Of a DNA stretch of 64,000 bases, positions 16,042-23,913 are shown piece by piece. Position 1 is the stretch's first letter; the number at the start of each line of letters is the position of its first letter. Under the pieces are notes generated by a model, which was not told where the DNA came from, did no database searches, and worked only from the letters and a program-made list of their open reading frames with translations. This stretch comes from Streptomyces bottropensis ATCC 25435 (GTDB taxonomy: Bacteria; Actinomycetota; Actinomycetes; Streptomycetales; Streptomycetaceae): the NCBI RefSeq assembly GCF_000383595.1, contig NZ_KB911581.1, forward strand, positions 6,469,519 to 6,533,518. The letters run 5' to 3'. A program made the translations under genes and the position numbers.

Positions 16042-16596
16042 ATGAACAGCCATGCGCAGGACGAGCAGCGGGTCGTATGGGCCGTCGTCGGCACGGAGAT
16101 CGGGCCGCTGCTGCTGGCCGCGACGGACGAGGGCCTGGTGCACGTCGTGTTCCACGCCACGGACGCGGTGCGCGACCAGACACTCGGCCGGCTCGTCTCC
16201 CGCCTGGGCACCACCCCCGTGGAGGCACCCGGCGCGCCGCAGCTGGCGGAGGCGATACGTCAGGTGAAGGCGTACTTCGCGGGCGAGCGTCATGACTTCG
16301 AGCTGCCGCTGGACTGGTCGCTGATCTCGGGGTTCAACCGCCAGGTGCTGCGCGAGCTGGCGTCCGGTGTCCGCTACGGCTCGGTCGTGGGTTACGGCGA
16401 TCTCGCTCGGCGCGTGGGGCAGCCGGGCGCGGCCCAGGCGGTCGGAGTCGCGATGGGGTCGAATCCGTTGCCCGTGGTCGTGCCGTGCCACCGGGTGGTC
16501 GAGAGCGACGGCGGCATCGGCGGGTTCGGCGGCGGGCTGGAGACCAAGCGGAAGCTGCTGGCGTTGGAGGGCGTGCTTCCGGAGCCCCTGTTCTGA
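16042..16596 (+). CDS. ogt: Methylated-DNA--protein-cysteine methyltransferase
   Basis: Suicide repair enzyme that moves the alkyl group from O6-alkylguanine (or O4-alkylthymine) to its own Cys. 184 residues. The active-site motif is VVVPCHRVV with Cys 149, followed by GGIGGFGGGLETKRKLLALE. The N-terminal half (to about 90) is the usual ribonuclease-like domain, and the DNA-binding helix lies in RYGSVVGYGDLARRVG. It has no Ada-type regulatory domain, so it is the constitutive Ogt type. It follows the glycerophosphodiesterase after about 85 bases, probably as its own gene. Confidence 0.93.
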   Translation: MNSHAQDEQRVVWAVVGTEIGPLLLAATDEGLVHVVFHATDAVRDQTLGRLVSRLGTTPVEAPGAPQLAEAIRQVKAYFAGERHDFELPLDWSLISGFNRQVLRELASGVRYGSVVGYGDLARRVGQPGAAQAVGVAMGSNPLPVVVPCHRVVESDGGIGGFGGGLETKRKLLALEGVLPEPLF

Positions 16597-16744
16597 GACG
16601 GCCGTGACCGGACCGTGCGTGTCCGTGGACGGACCGTGTGTGTCCGCGTCCGGCCTGTGCGCAAGGGGCACCGAAGGCGGGTGCGGTGGGCGCGCATCGG
16701 TCAGCGGGCGGCATTCCGGCAGGCGCGGAGCAGCCGGAAACCGA

Positions 16745-17179
16745 TCACGCCTGGTCGTAGTGGCGTGCCTCGAACACGTTGCCGTCCGGGTCCCGGAAGT
16801 AGAAGCTGCGCCGGGCCGCTCCCCGCGCGCCGAAGGAGTCGTACGAGAAGTCGGAGACGGGAACCGCCCTGTCCTCCAGGCGGGTGCGCAGTTCATCGAA
16901 GGCGTCGCCGGGCATGGCCAGGCAGACGTGGTTGACCGGGTGCCCCGCGCTGTCGGCGGCGCCGGGCACCATGGTCAGGGTCTCGGCCATGGTGAGCGGC
17001 ATGAGGTCGAGGAGCGTCTCGTCGTTGAGGCGTACGGAGGGGAAGGGCGCTCCTCCCGCCGCGTACTCGGTGATCCGCACGGGCTCCAGGCCCACGGCCT
17101 CCTCGTAGAAGGCGGCCGCGGCGATCGGCTCCCGCACCCACAGGACGACATGGTCGAGGCGTGTCGTGTTGTCCTTCAT
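16745..17179 (-). CDS. VOC family (glyoxalase/bleomycin resistance-like) protein
   Basis: 144 residues from ATG 17179. Two beta-alpha-beta-beta-beta modules are recognisable: LDHVVLWVREPIAAAAFYEE with LRLNDETLLDLM-type strands, then VNHVCLAMPGDAFDEL and RSFYFRDPDGNVFEARHY. Likely metal ligands are His in LDHV, Glu/Asp in TLLDLM, His in VNHV and Glu in VFEARHY. Members range from glyoxalases to dioxygenases and antibiotic binders, so substrate and function are open. It is divergent from psuG, with about 100 bases between starts. Start site support is weak (no clear ribosome binding site). Confidence 0.82.
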   Translation of the reverse strand: MKDNTTRLDHVVLWVREPIAAAAFYEEAVGLEPVRITEYAAGGAPFPSVRLNDETLLDLMPLTMAETLTMVPGAADSAGHPVNHVCLAMPGDAFDELRTRLEDRAVPVSDFSYDSFGARGAARRSFYFRDPDGNVFEARHYDQA

Positions 17180-17278
17180 GCACTTCAGGCTGGTGTCCTG
17201 CACCACAGTGCGCAAGGGTTTGGCCGGGCGCGCCGTCCGCCAGGGATGAGGGAAGAACGACAGACAGGAGGCAAGCGC

Positions 17279-18184
17279 GTGCTGGTGGTGTCCGAAGAGG
17301 TGCGGGAAGCGGTCGACGCGCGTCGACCCGTGGTGGCGCTGGAGTCCACGATCATCGCGCACGGGCTTCCCCGCCCGCGCAATCTGCAGGTGGCACTGGA
17401 ACTGGAGGAGGTCGTACGGCAGGAGGGAGCCGTACCCGCGACGATCGCCGTGCTCGACGGGCGGCCCCACATCGGCCTCGGCAAGGACCAGTTGGAGCGG
17501 GTCGCCAACGAGGACGGCATCCGCAAGCTGGGACACCGGGACCTGCCCCTCGCGGTGGCCTCCGGTGCGAGCGGCGCGACCACCGTGTCGGCGACCGCCC
17601 AACTGGCGGCCCTGGCAGGCGTACGGGTGTTCGCGACGGGCGGGCTCGGGGGTGTGCACCGGGAGTGGACGTCGACCCAGGACGAATCCGCCGACCTGGG
17701 CCTTCTCGCCCGCACCCGGATCACGGTGGTGTGCGCCGGCGTGAAGTCGATCCTGGACGTCCCGGCCACGCTGCAGCGCCTGGAGACGCTGGGTGTCGCG
17801 GTCGCCGGGTACGGCACGGAGCGCTTCCCCGGGTTCTATCTGTCCGACTCGGGTCATCCGGTGGAGTGGACGCTTCGGTCGCCGGACGAGGTCGCGGACG
17901 TCATGCGGGCACAGGACACGCTCGACGGACCGGAGTCGGCGCTGATCGTCGCCAACCCCGTACCGGAGGAGGAGCAGCTCGATCCCGAACTGCACGCGCG
18001 CGTGCTCGCGGAGGCGCTGCGGGCGTGCGAGGCGGAGGGAGTCACGGGGCAGGCAGTCACCCCCTTCCTGCTGAGCCATCTGGTCAGGCACACGGACGGC
18101 GCCTCCCTCAGCGCCAACCTGGCCGCGGTACGCGGCAACGTACGGCTCGCGTCCCGGATCGCGGCGGCCTGGGCCGGGGCGTGA
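17279..18184 (+). CDS. psuG: Pseudouridine-5'-phosphate glycosidase
   Basis: Splits pseudouridine 5'-phosphate reversibly into uracil and ribose 5-phosphate; in the cell it degrades pseudouridine after the partner kinase phosphorylates it. 301 residues from GTG 17279, chosen because GGAGG lies 7 bases upstream; an ATG at 17246 is the alternative. Landmarks are ALESTIIAHGLP (E22 region), AVASGASGATTVSAT, FATGGLGGVHRE and VVCAGVKSILD with the catalytic Lys at about 156. The PfkB-type kinase starts one base after the stop, the classic psuG-psuK arrangement. Confidence 0.93.
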   Translation: MLVVSEEVREAVDARRPVVALESTIIAHGLPRPRNLQVALELEEVVRQEGAVPATIAVLDGRPHIGLGKDQLERVANEDGIRKLGHRDLPLAVASGASGATTVSATAQLAALAGVRVFATGGLGGVHREWTSTQDESADLGLLARTRITVVCAGVKSILDVPATLQRLETLGVAVAGYGTERFPGFYLSDSGHPVEWTLRSPDEVADVMRAQDTLDGPESALIVANPVPEEEQLDPELHARVLAEALRACEAEGVTGQAVTPFLLSHLVRHTDGASLSANLAAVRGNVRLASRIAAAWAGA

Positions 18185-18185
18185 C

Positions 18186-19088
18186 ATGAGCGGGGCGCTG
18201 CTCGTCGTGGGGGACGTCGTCACGGATGTCGTCGCCCGGCACCGCGGACCGCTCGCGCCGGGCACCGACACGGCCTCCGCGATCCGGACGCTGCCGGGCG
18301 GGGCGGGTGCCAACGTGGCCTGCTGGGCGGTCCACTGGGGCTGCGCCGACGTGCGGCTGCTGGGGCGGGTGGGCACGGACGGGGCCGCGTGGCACGAGCG
18401 GGAGCTGCGGGCTTCGGGGGTACGGCCCCGTCTCGTCGTCGATCCGGACGCGGCCACGGGGACGGTGATCTGCCTGGTGGACACGGGTGAGGCGGCCGAA
18501 CGCACGTTCCTCACCGACAGTGGCGCCTCGTTGCGGCTCGACCCTGACGACTGGTCACCGTCGCTGCTCGACGGGGTCGCGCGGTTGCACCTGTCGGGCT
18601 ATCTGTTCTTCTCGGAGCCGAGTCGCGCGCTGGTGTCCGTGGCCATGGAGTCGGCACGCGCGCGTGGAGTGCCGGTGAGCGTCGATCCCGCGTCGGCGGG
18701 CTTCCTCAGGCGGCTGGGCGTGGCCCGTTTCCTCTCGCTCGTCGAGGGGGTCGACCTGTTGCTGCCCAGTCGCGACGAGGCGTCCCTGCTGACCGGACTG
18801 CCCGATCCGGCCGACGCGGCGGCCAAGTTGAGCCGCCTCGTCCCCTTGGTGGTGGCCAAGCAGGGCGCCGACGGCGCGCTGGTCGCCCGCGGGGGCCGTG
18901 TCGCGGCACGGATTCCGGCGGCTCCAGCCACGCCGCGCGACACCACCGGCGCCGGCGACGCCTTCACCGGGGCGTTCCTGGCGGCGCTGCTCGCGGGCGC
19001 GGAGGCCGAGGACGCGGCGATCGAGGGGTGCGGGGCGGGGGCGCGGGCGGTGCAGAAAGTGGGGGGACGGCCGCCGGGGGTGGGCTGA
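18186..19088 (+). CDS. psuK: PfkB family kinase, probable pseudouridine kinase
   Basis: 300 residues, ribokinase fold. PGGAGANVACWAVHWG (38-52) is the substrate-side PfkB signature 1 region, and DTTGAGDAFTGAFL carries the anion hole and catalytic base Asp at 258. Position one base behind psuG implies translational coupling and points to pseudouridine as substrate, giving the pair: kinase makes pseudouridine 5'-phosphate, PsuG releases uracil. On sequence alone ribokinase or another nucleoside/sugar kinase cannot be excluded. The last 15 residues are Gly-rich. Confidence 0.85.
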   Translation: MSGALLVVGDVVTDVVARHRGPLAPGTDTASAIRTLPGGAGANVACWAVHWGCADVRLLGRVGTDGAAWHERELRASGVRPRLVVDPDAATGTVICLVDTGEAAERTFLTDSGASLRLDPDDWSPSLLDGVARLHLSGYLFFSEPSRALVSVAMESARARGVPVSVDPASAGFLRRLGVARFLSLVEGVDLLLPSRDEASLLTGLPDPADAAAKLSRLVPLVVAKQGADGALVARGGRVAARIPAAPATPRDTTGAGDAFTGAFLAALLAGAEAEDAAIEGCGAGARAVQKVGGRPPGVG

Positions 19089-19160
19089 GGGTCTTGCGCG
19101 GCGCAGGTCGGGCGGTTGCGCCCCCGGATGCCCGCGCGGGGCCGAGCGCGAGCACGCGCA

Positions 19161-19212
19161 CTATGCCTTTCGGGTCTATGGCTTCTATGGCTTTCGGGTC
19201 TATGCCTTTCGG
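19161..19212. repeat. Tandem repeat CTATGSCTTTCGGGT at the end of the methyltransferase gene
   Basis: Four copies of a 15-base theme: CTATGCCTTTCGGGT (19161), a 9-base short copy (19176), CTATGGCTTTCGGGT (19185) and CTATGCCTTTCGG (19200). The last copy supplies the final codons and TAG stop of the minus-strand methyltransferase. It lies between convergent genes. Confidence 0.7.
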
Positions 19213-20033
19213 CCCCACGCCGAGATCAGCGGCGGGGCGGCGATGTCCATGGCTCCGGCGGCGATGTCGGCCAGATGCCGGTCGATCTCCTCCTCCGTGG
19301 CGAGGTTCGCCTCGACGAGTGCCGCACGGAGCCCGCCGATGGTTGTCGACTCCAGCGCCGCGCAGGCGGGTGAGGCCACGGGGAAGTACGCGTCGGCCTC
19401 CACACCGCGCAGTCCCGCCGCGCGCAGCAGTCGCGGGAGTCGCCGGCCGTGTGCCGGATCGATTCCACGTTCGGCGAGCAGGGCGCGGACGGCCTCACGG
19501 AGCCTGTTGGCCAGCTGATGCTCGGGGCCGGTTTCCTCCAGGCAGGCCAGGGGTTGGAGATCGTGGTCGGCGTCCTCGATCAGGAGGCGTCCACCAGGAC
19601 GCAGAGCCTTGGTCATCGACAGCAGCGCCCGCTCCCGGTCCGGCGCCTGAGCCAGGGCGAGGCGGGCGTGGACGAGGTCGAAGCCGTCGCCGGGCGGCTG
19701 GTCGACGCCCAGGTGGTGGACGAGGGCCTCGACCGGCGGGCGGGTGACCGAGGGGACGGCCCAGGAGATGTCGGTGTCGGTCGCGATGACCTTGCCGGTC
19801 GGTCCGACCTTCTTGGCCAGCCAGGAGACCACGCTGGTGCCGCCCGCGCCGACCTCCCAGCAGCGCCAGCCCGAACCCAGTCCGAAGCTTTCCATGTGCC
19901 GGAACGTCGTGGGGTCGAAGAGGGTGGCGAAGGCGTCGGGGCCCTGGCCCGTCTCGGCCTGCCGGTGGTCGAGGAGATACCCGTCGGTTCGCATCATGCC
20001 GCGATCTTCCCATTTGCCCGACTTATCACTCAC
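19200..20033 (-). CDS. Class I SAM-dependent methyltransferase
   Basis: 277 residues from GTG 20033, which has GGAGAG 5 bases upstream; ATG 19997 is an alternative. Motif I is CWEVGAGGTSVVSWLA, followed by KVIATDTD (motif II acid) and the post-motif FDLVHARLALAQAPDRERAL and LRPGGRLLIEDADHD. Similar actinobacterial proteins methylate small molecules, but no substrate is evident. The C-terminal half (about 180-270) is a helical cap that could bind substrate. The stop codon lies in a short tandem repeat, which may have altered the last residues. corA starts divergently 295 bases away. Confidence 0.85.
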   Translation of the reverse strand: MSDKSGKWEDRGMMRTDGYLLDHRQAETGQGPDAFATLFDPTTFRHMESFGLGSGWRCWEVGAGGTSVVSWLAKKVGPTGKVIATDTDISWAVPSVTRPPVEALVHHLGVDQPPGDGFDLVHARLALAQAPDRERALLSMTKALRPGGRLLIEDADHDLQPLACLEETGPEHQLANRLREAVRALLAERGIDPAHGRRLPRLLRAAGLRGVEADAYFPVASPACAALESTTIGGLRAALVEANLATEEEIDRHLADIAAGAMDIAAPPLISAWGRKA

Positions 20034-20069
20034 GGCGACTCTCCAGCGGTCCGCGAGGTCCGTCCCCCT

Positions 20070-20102
20070 GACGGCGATCGGACGGCGATCGGACGGCGAT
20101 CG
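20070..20102. repeat. Three perfect copies of GACGGCGATCG
   Basis: An 11-bp unit repeated head to tail (20070-20080, 20081-20091, 20092-20102) in the divergent gap between the methyltransferase and corA. A role as a regulator site cannot be excluded, but the pattern resembles the other slippage-type arrays of this window. The rest of the gap (20034-20327) holds no gene. Confidence 0.75.
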
Positions 20103-20327
20103 GACGGAACGGACCGGATCGGACGTCTGGATCAGGGCGGTTGGAACACGGTGGTCGGATCACGGCGGCCGAATCAGGAACGGCCGGCGTCGGCAAGGAC
20201 GTCTACATCTACAAGCGAAGTGGAACATTCCGTTCCCACAGGCTTACCCGGCACTCGTTCGGCCCTGGCAAACTGGCGCGACAAGGCACGGAGTGCGGTG
20301 CGAGGGGATTCACGCAAGGAGAACCAG

Positions 20328-21455
20328 ATGTCCATGGCAGGGAATCTGCGGAAGGTCACCGGCCTCGACAAGGTCGGTGGTCTCCGCAGGATGGCACGGC
20401 TGGCCCGACGGCGTCCCCGCGTCGACCTCAGCCACCCGGCCCGCTCCCCGCTGGGCACCTCGGTGGTGAACTGCGTGACGTACCACAAAGGCGTCCGCTC
20501 CCCCGGTGGCCGCGATGTCGTCGAGGCCGTCAAGCAGGTCCGCAAGCACGACCACGGCTTCGTCTGGCTGGGGCTGCACGAGCCGACGCAGCGGGAGTTC
20601 GCCGGCATCGCCGAACTCTTCGACCTGCACCCGCTGGCGGTCGAGGACGCGGTCGAGGCCCATCAGCGCCCCAAGCTGGAGCGTTACGGCGACACGCTGT
20701 TCGCGGTGTTCAAGACGGTCTGCTACGTCGAGCACACAGAATTGACCGCGACGAGCGAGGTGGTGCACACCGGCGAGATCATGGTGTTCGTCGGCGCCGA
20801 CTTCGTGATCACGGTCCGGCACGGGCGGCACGGCTCGCTCGGTCCACTGCGCGAGGAGCTGGAGGCGAACACGGAGCAACTGTCCAAGGGACCGGCCGCG
20901 GTACTGCACGCGATCGCGGACCACGTGGTCGACGACTATCTGAACGTCACGGACTCTGTGCAGACGGACATCGACCAGGTCGAGACAGATGTGTTCGCCG
21001 CGAACGGCGCGCGCGTCGACCCCGGGCGCATCTACCAGCTCAAGCGCGAACTGCTCGAACTCAAGCGGGCGGTGGCCCCGCTCGCCCGCCCCCTCCTGGA
21101 ACTGACCTCGCGGCCGATCCGGGTGGTCGACCCGGAGATACAGGCCTACTTCCGGGACGTCTCCGACCACCTGCTGCGGGCCACCGAGCAGATCGCCGCG
21201 TTCGACGAACTGCTCAACTCGATCCTCCAGGCGCACCTGGCGCAGGTCAGCGTCGCGCAGAACGAGGACATGCGGCGGATCACGGCGTGGGCGGCGCTGA
21301 TCGCCGTGCCGACCATGGTGTGCGGGGTCTACGGCATGAACTTCGAGCACATGCCCGAGCTGCACTGGCGGTTCGGCTACCCGCTCGTCCTGGGAGTCAT
21401 AGCCACCGCCTGCGTCACCCTCTACCGGGGCTTCAAGCGCAACGGGTGGCTGTGA
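20328..21455 (+). CDS. corA: CorA family Mg2+/Co2+ transporter
   Basis: Pentameric divalent cation channel of the inner membrane. 375 residues from ATG 20328 with AAGGAG 7 bases upstream. The long cytoplasmic N-terminal funnel has FVWLGLHEPTQREFAGIAELF and HPLAVEDAVEAHQRPKLERY, and the stalk helix carries KRELLELKRAV. Two membrane helices close the protein, with the signature YGMNF starting at about 335 and the conserved MPEL loop behind it. The C-terminal tail is basic (YRGFKRNGW). Substrate preference is from the family. It is convergent with the CBS-domain gene across an 8-bp tandem repeat. Confidence 0.93.
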   Translation: MSMAGNLRKVTGLDKVGGLRRMARLARRRPRVDLSHPARSPLGTSVVNCVTYHKGVRSPGGRDVVEAVKQVRKHDHGFVWLGLHEPTQREFAGIAELFDLHPLAVEDAVEAHQRPKLERYGDTLFAVFKTVCYVEHTELTATSEVVHTGEIMVFVGADFVITVRHGRHGSLGPLREELEANTEQLSKGPAAVLHAIADHVVDDYLNVTDSVQTDIDQVETDVFAANGARVDPGRIYQLKRELLELKRAVAPLARPLLELTSRPIRVVDPEIQAYFRDVSDHLLRATEQIAAFDELLNSILQAHLAQVSVAQNEDMRRITAWAALIAVPTMVCGVYGMNFEHMPELHWRFGYPLVLGVIATACVTLYRGFKRNGWL

Positions 21456-21502
21456 CTCCCGGAGGAGAACGGGAACGGGAACGGCGCGGGGAGCGGAGTG
21501 GT

Positions 21503-21562
21503 GGTCGTTCGGTCGGTCGTTCGGTCGTTCGGTCGTTCGGTCGTTCGGTCGTTCGGTCGTTC
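21503..21562. repeat. Tandem array of GGTCGTTC
   Basis: Seven full 8-bp copies (21503-21510 and six from 21515 to 21562) plus one half copy (21511-21514), without a mismatch in the full copies. It fills the space between the corA stop and the stop of the convergent CBS gene at 21566, so copy number can change without touching either protein. Confidence 0.9.
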
Positions 21563-21565
21563 GGG

Positions 21566-21994
21566 TCAGTGTGTCGTGCTCTTGGCGTAGACGCTCTCGA
21601 CCCAGGCGGCGATCTGGTCGTCCGACAGGTGATGGGCCAGGTCGGCCTCGCTGATCATGCCGACGAGCCGCTTGTTCTCGATCACCGGGAGACGGCGGAT
21701 CTGGTGCCCCTTCATCTCCTCCAGTACGTCACCGATGTCCGCGTTCGCGTCGATCCAGCGCGGGGTTCCCTTGGCCATCTCGCCCGCCGTGATCGTCGAC
21801 GGGTCATGGCCCAGGGCGACACAGCCGACGACGATGTCGCGGTCGGTGAGGATGCCGCAGAGCCGTTCGTTCTGGTCGCTGATGGGGAGTGCCCCGACGT
21901 TCAGCTGGCGCATCAGCTGCGCGGCGCGGTCCAGGGTCTCGTGGGCGGGGATCCACTGGGCTCCGCGGTGCATGATGTCTCCGGCGGTGGTCAT
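21566..21994 (-). CDS. Tandem CBS domain protein (HRP1-like)
   Basis: 142 residues from ATG 21994 with GGGAGG 6 bases upstream. Two CBS modules fill the protein: MTTAGDIMHRGAQWIPAHETL ... GALPISDQNERLCGILTDRDIVV and ITAGEMAKGTPRWIDANADI ... RRLPVIENKRLVGMISEADLAHHL. Stand-alone CBS pairs bind adenosine nucleotides and act as energy or stress sensors. The closest well-known relative in layout is the hypoxic response protein 1 of mycobacteria. No enzyme domain is attached. Its partner is unknown; CorA lies convergently, which is not evidence for interaction. Confidence 0.9.
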   Translation of the reverse strand: MTTAGDIMHRGAQWIPAHETLDRAAQLMRQLNVGALPISDQNERLCGILTDRDIVVGCVALGHDPSTITAGEMAKGTPRWIDANADIGDVLEEMKGHQIRRLPVIENKRLVGMISEADLAHHLSDDQIAAWVESVYAKSTTH

Positions 21995-22292
21995 GTAGTA
22001 CCTCCCGGTGCCGGACGGCCGGCGCGGCGCAGGACACACCGCTAGTCCCGGCGCCCTTCATTCTTGCCGCGACCGGAGTGAACCGCACCCGGGGGCGTAA
22101 TCGGGCGGGCCCGCGCCGCCCACGGGGGATGCCGATGTGCCCCCAGACGGCGAAGTGCCCGGTACGCACACAAGGGCCCGCCGACGATTCGGATGCGCAC
22201 GCCGCGCCCCGCCGCTCCGAGGGCAAGGCCGGCGCATGGGGCCCACCGGACCGCCGGACGTGGCGGAGCTTCCGGAGTTCGCTGCGTGTCTG

Positions 22293-22934
22293 TCAGCCGT
22301 TCCAGGCCGGGTGCCGTGGGTCGTCGGCACGCACCAGCACGTCGGCGGTGGCGGCCGGGTCCGTCTCGGCCTCGTAGCGCTCGAAGGCGGGGAGGGTCCA
22401 GTGCTCGCCCTCACGGGTGCGGCGGCGCAGGGCGCCCGGGGAGAGGAGGACATGGACGGTCAGGTCGAAGGGGAACCAGTGCTTGAGGAGGAGGGGGCCG
22501 TGCGTCAACAGGAGCGCACCGGGTGGGAGTTGGACGTAGGGGCTGCGGGTCGCGCGGTCGCTGGCGGGGTCCCAGAGGTCGGGCAGGATCCGGCCCGTGC
22601 CGCCGGGGTCGAGGGGGCCGAAGACCTCGCGCCACAGGGCGGCGGTGTCGAACCAGCCGTCGTAGTACGCCTCCACGTCCTCGTGGCCGTACTCGAACCG
22701 GAGCGACGCGGGCCGGAGGAACCCCTCGGTGCCCACGACGAGCGAGGGCCGGCCACGTATGCGCAGTGCCTCCGCCACCCGGTCGGCGAGGTCTCCCGGG
22801 CGGGCGGCCGGGGCACCGTCGAAGGCGATGCGCGGCCAGGGCGATCCGTCGTCCGGCTTCAGGTCGACGATGCGGTCGGCGAGGAGGTCGCCGAGCCGTT
22901 CCCAGGTGATCGCTTCGAATCGCACACGGCCCAT
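22293..22934 (-). CDS. Uridine kinase-like P-loop protein (degenerate nucleotide loop)
   Basis: 213 residues. The layout (FDGAPAARPGDLADRVAEAL, RPSLVVGTEGFLRPASLRFEYG, YYDGWFDTAALWREV, LLLTHGPLLLKHWFPFDLTVHVLL) follows actinobacterial proteins annotated as uridine kinase. Normal uridine kinases have G-x-x-x-x-G-K-S/T after the first strand. Here the corresponding turn is DGAPAARPGD with no Lys-Ser/Thr, so ATP binding is uncertain. No transporter or pyrimidine salvage gene is adjacent. It is divergent from the DUF2293 gene. Confidence 0.72.
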   Translation of the reverse strand: MGRVRFEAITWERLGDLLADRIVDLKPDDGSPWPRIAFDGAPAARPGDLADRVAEALRIRGRPSLVVGTEGFLRPASLRFEYGHEDVEAYYDGWFDTAALWREVFGPLDPGGTGRILPDLWDPASDRATRSPYVQLPPGALLLTHGPLLLKHWFPFDLTVHVLLSPGALRRRTREGEHWTLPAFERYEAETDPAATADVLVRADDPRHPAWNG

Positions 22935-23026
22935 GATGCCGCGCGCGACCGACCGCGCCGGAGCCGGTCGGGGCGCCGGTGCGACGACGACGTGACCACA
23001 CGGCCACCGGCGGGAAAGTACCGCGT

Positions 23027-23710
23027 ATGGCAGCGCTCGCTACTCCCCCGCCCCGTATCGGGCTTGTCGTCGTGCAGGCACTCAGGAAGAAGCACTGCGC
23101 CGAGTGCCGGAGCGGTCCGGTGGCGCTGTTGGTGCTGGAGGAGGGAGCGCCGCGTTGCCTGGACTGCGCGGATCTCGGGCACCTGGTGTTCCTGCCCCGG
23201 GGCGACACCGCGCTCACGCGGCGCGCCCGGGAGGAGAGTGCGCTGTCGGCGGTGGTCGTACGGTTCAACCGGCGCCGAAGTCGTCACGAGCGGCAGGGTG
23301 TCCTGGTGGAGGAGGCGGCGCTGGTCCGCGCGGAGGAGCGATGCCTGGCGGACGCCGAGGTGCGGCGCCGACGCCGGCTGCGGGACGCACGGCGGCGGGC
23401 GGTGGAGGACGTACGTTTCACGGACGCGTTCGCCGCGGAGGTACGACGGCTGTTCCCCGCGTGCCCGGCCGAGCGGGCCCGGGAGATCGCCGCCCACGCG
23501 TCGATGCGCGGCAGCGGCCGCGTGGGCCGCAGCGCGGCCGGACGCGCGCTGACGCAGGTCGCGGTGACCTCCGCCGTCATCGCGTCCGTCCGGCACGTGG
23601 ACACGCCGTACGACCGACTGCTGATGACCGGCGTGCCCCGCCACGAGGCGAGACGGCGGATCGTGGGGGCGGTGGAGGCGAGACTGCGGGAGTGGCGGGG
23701 GGTGGGGTGA
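23027..23710 (+). CDS. DUF2293 domain protein
   Basis: 227 residues from ATG 23027 (an upstream GTG at 22979 is less likely). The N-terminal part has a small zinc-finger-like element, KKHCAECRSGPVAL ... CLDCADLGHLVF, with two CxxC pairs. A long, strongly basic helical middle (RRRRRLRDARRRAVEDVRF) follows. The DUF2293 part is FTDAFAAEVRRLFPACPAERAREIAAHA and HVDTPYDRLLMTGVPRHEARRRIVGAVEARLREW. The family has no established function; metal pairs plus basic helices suggest nucleic acid contact. It runs into a remarkable G-rich tract at its stop codon. Confidence 0.85.
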   Translation: MAALATPPPRIGLVVVQALRKKHCAECRSGPVALLVLEEGAPRCLDCADLGHLVFLPRGDTALTRRAREESALSAVVVRFNRRRSRHERQGVLVEEAALVRAEERCLADAEVRRRRRLRDARRRAVEDVRFTDAFAAEVRRLFPACPAERAREIAAHASMRGSGRVGRSAAGRALTQVAVTSAVIASVRHVDTPYDRLLMTGVPRHEARRRIVGAVEARLREWRGVG

Positions 23711-23742
23711 GGGGTGAGGGGTGGGGGGCGGGGGGCGGGGGG
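23704..23742 (+). other. G-quadruplex candidate tract
   Basis: Six G-runs of 4 to 6 bases follow each other with loops of 1 to 3 bases (GGGGTGAGGGGTGAGGGG, then GGGGGG three times separated by single C). It starts in the last codons of the DUF2293 gene and ends in the spacer before the next gene; a short GCCCCCC follows. Confidence 0.75.
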
Positions 23743-23850
23743 AGGCCCCCCGGAAGGGGTACCGCCAGGTTCGAAAGCCCAGGGCCGCCTACGCTCGCGC
23801 GTGGGCCGGCGTGTGCGCGCGGGGGTGACTCTGGCTGTACATCTGTTCAC

Positions 23851-23879
23851 TTGTGGTGACGGTGGGTGCGGGGCAGGAT
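23851..23879 (+). promoter_or_regulatory. Candidate promoter of the DUF1772 gene
   Basis: TTGTGG (23851-23856) and CAGGAT (23874-23879) with a 17-base spacer, 34 bases before the ATG at 23914. Moderate match only. Confidence 0.35.
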
Positions 23880-23913
23880 CTTGGGGATTCGGGGGATCGA
23901 GGTGGGAGCGGAC

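Noticed and set aside
21503..21562. CRISPR array or similar spaced repeat
   Set aside because: Units are contiguous 8-mers without spacers; no cas genes in the window. The other arrays are also spacer-free.
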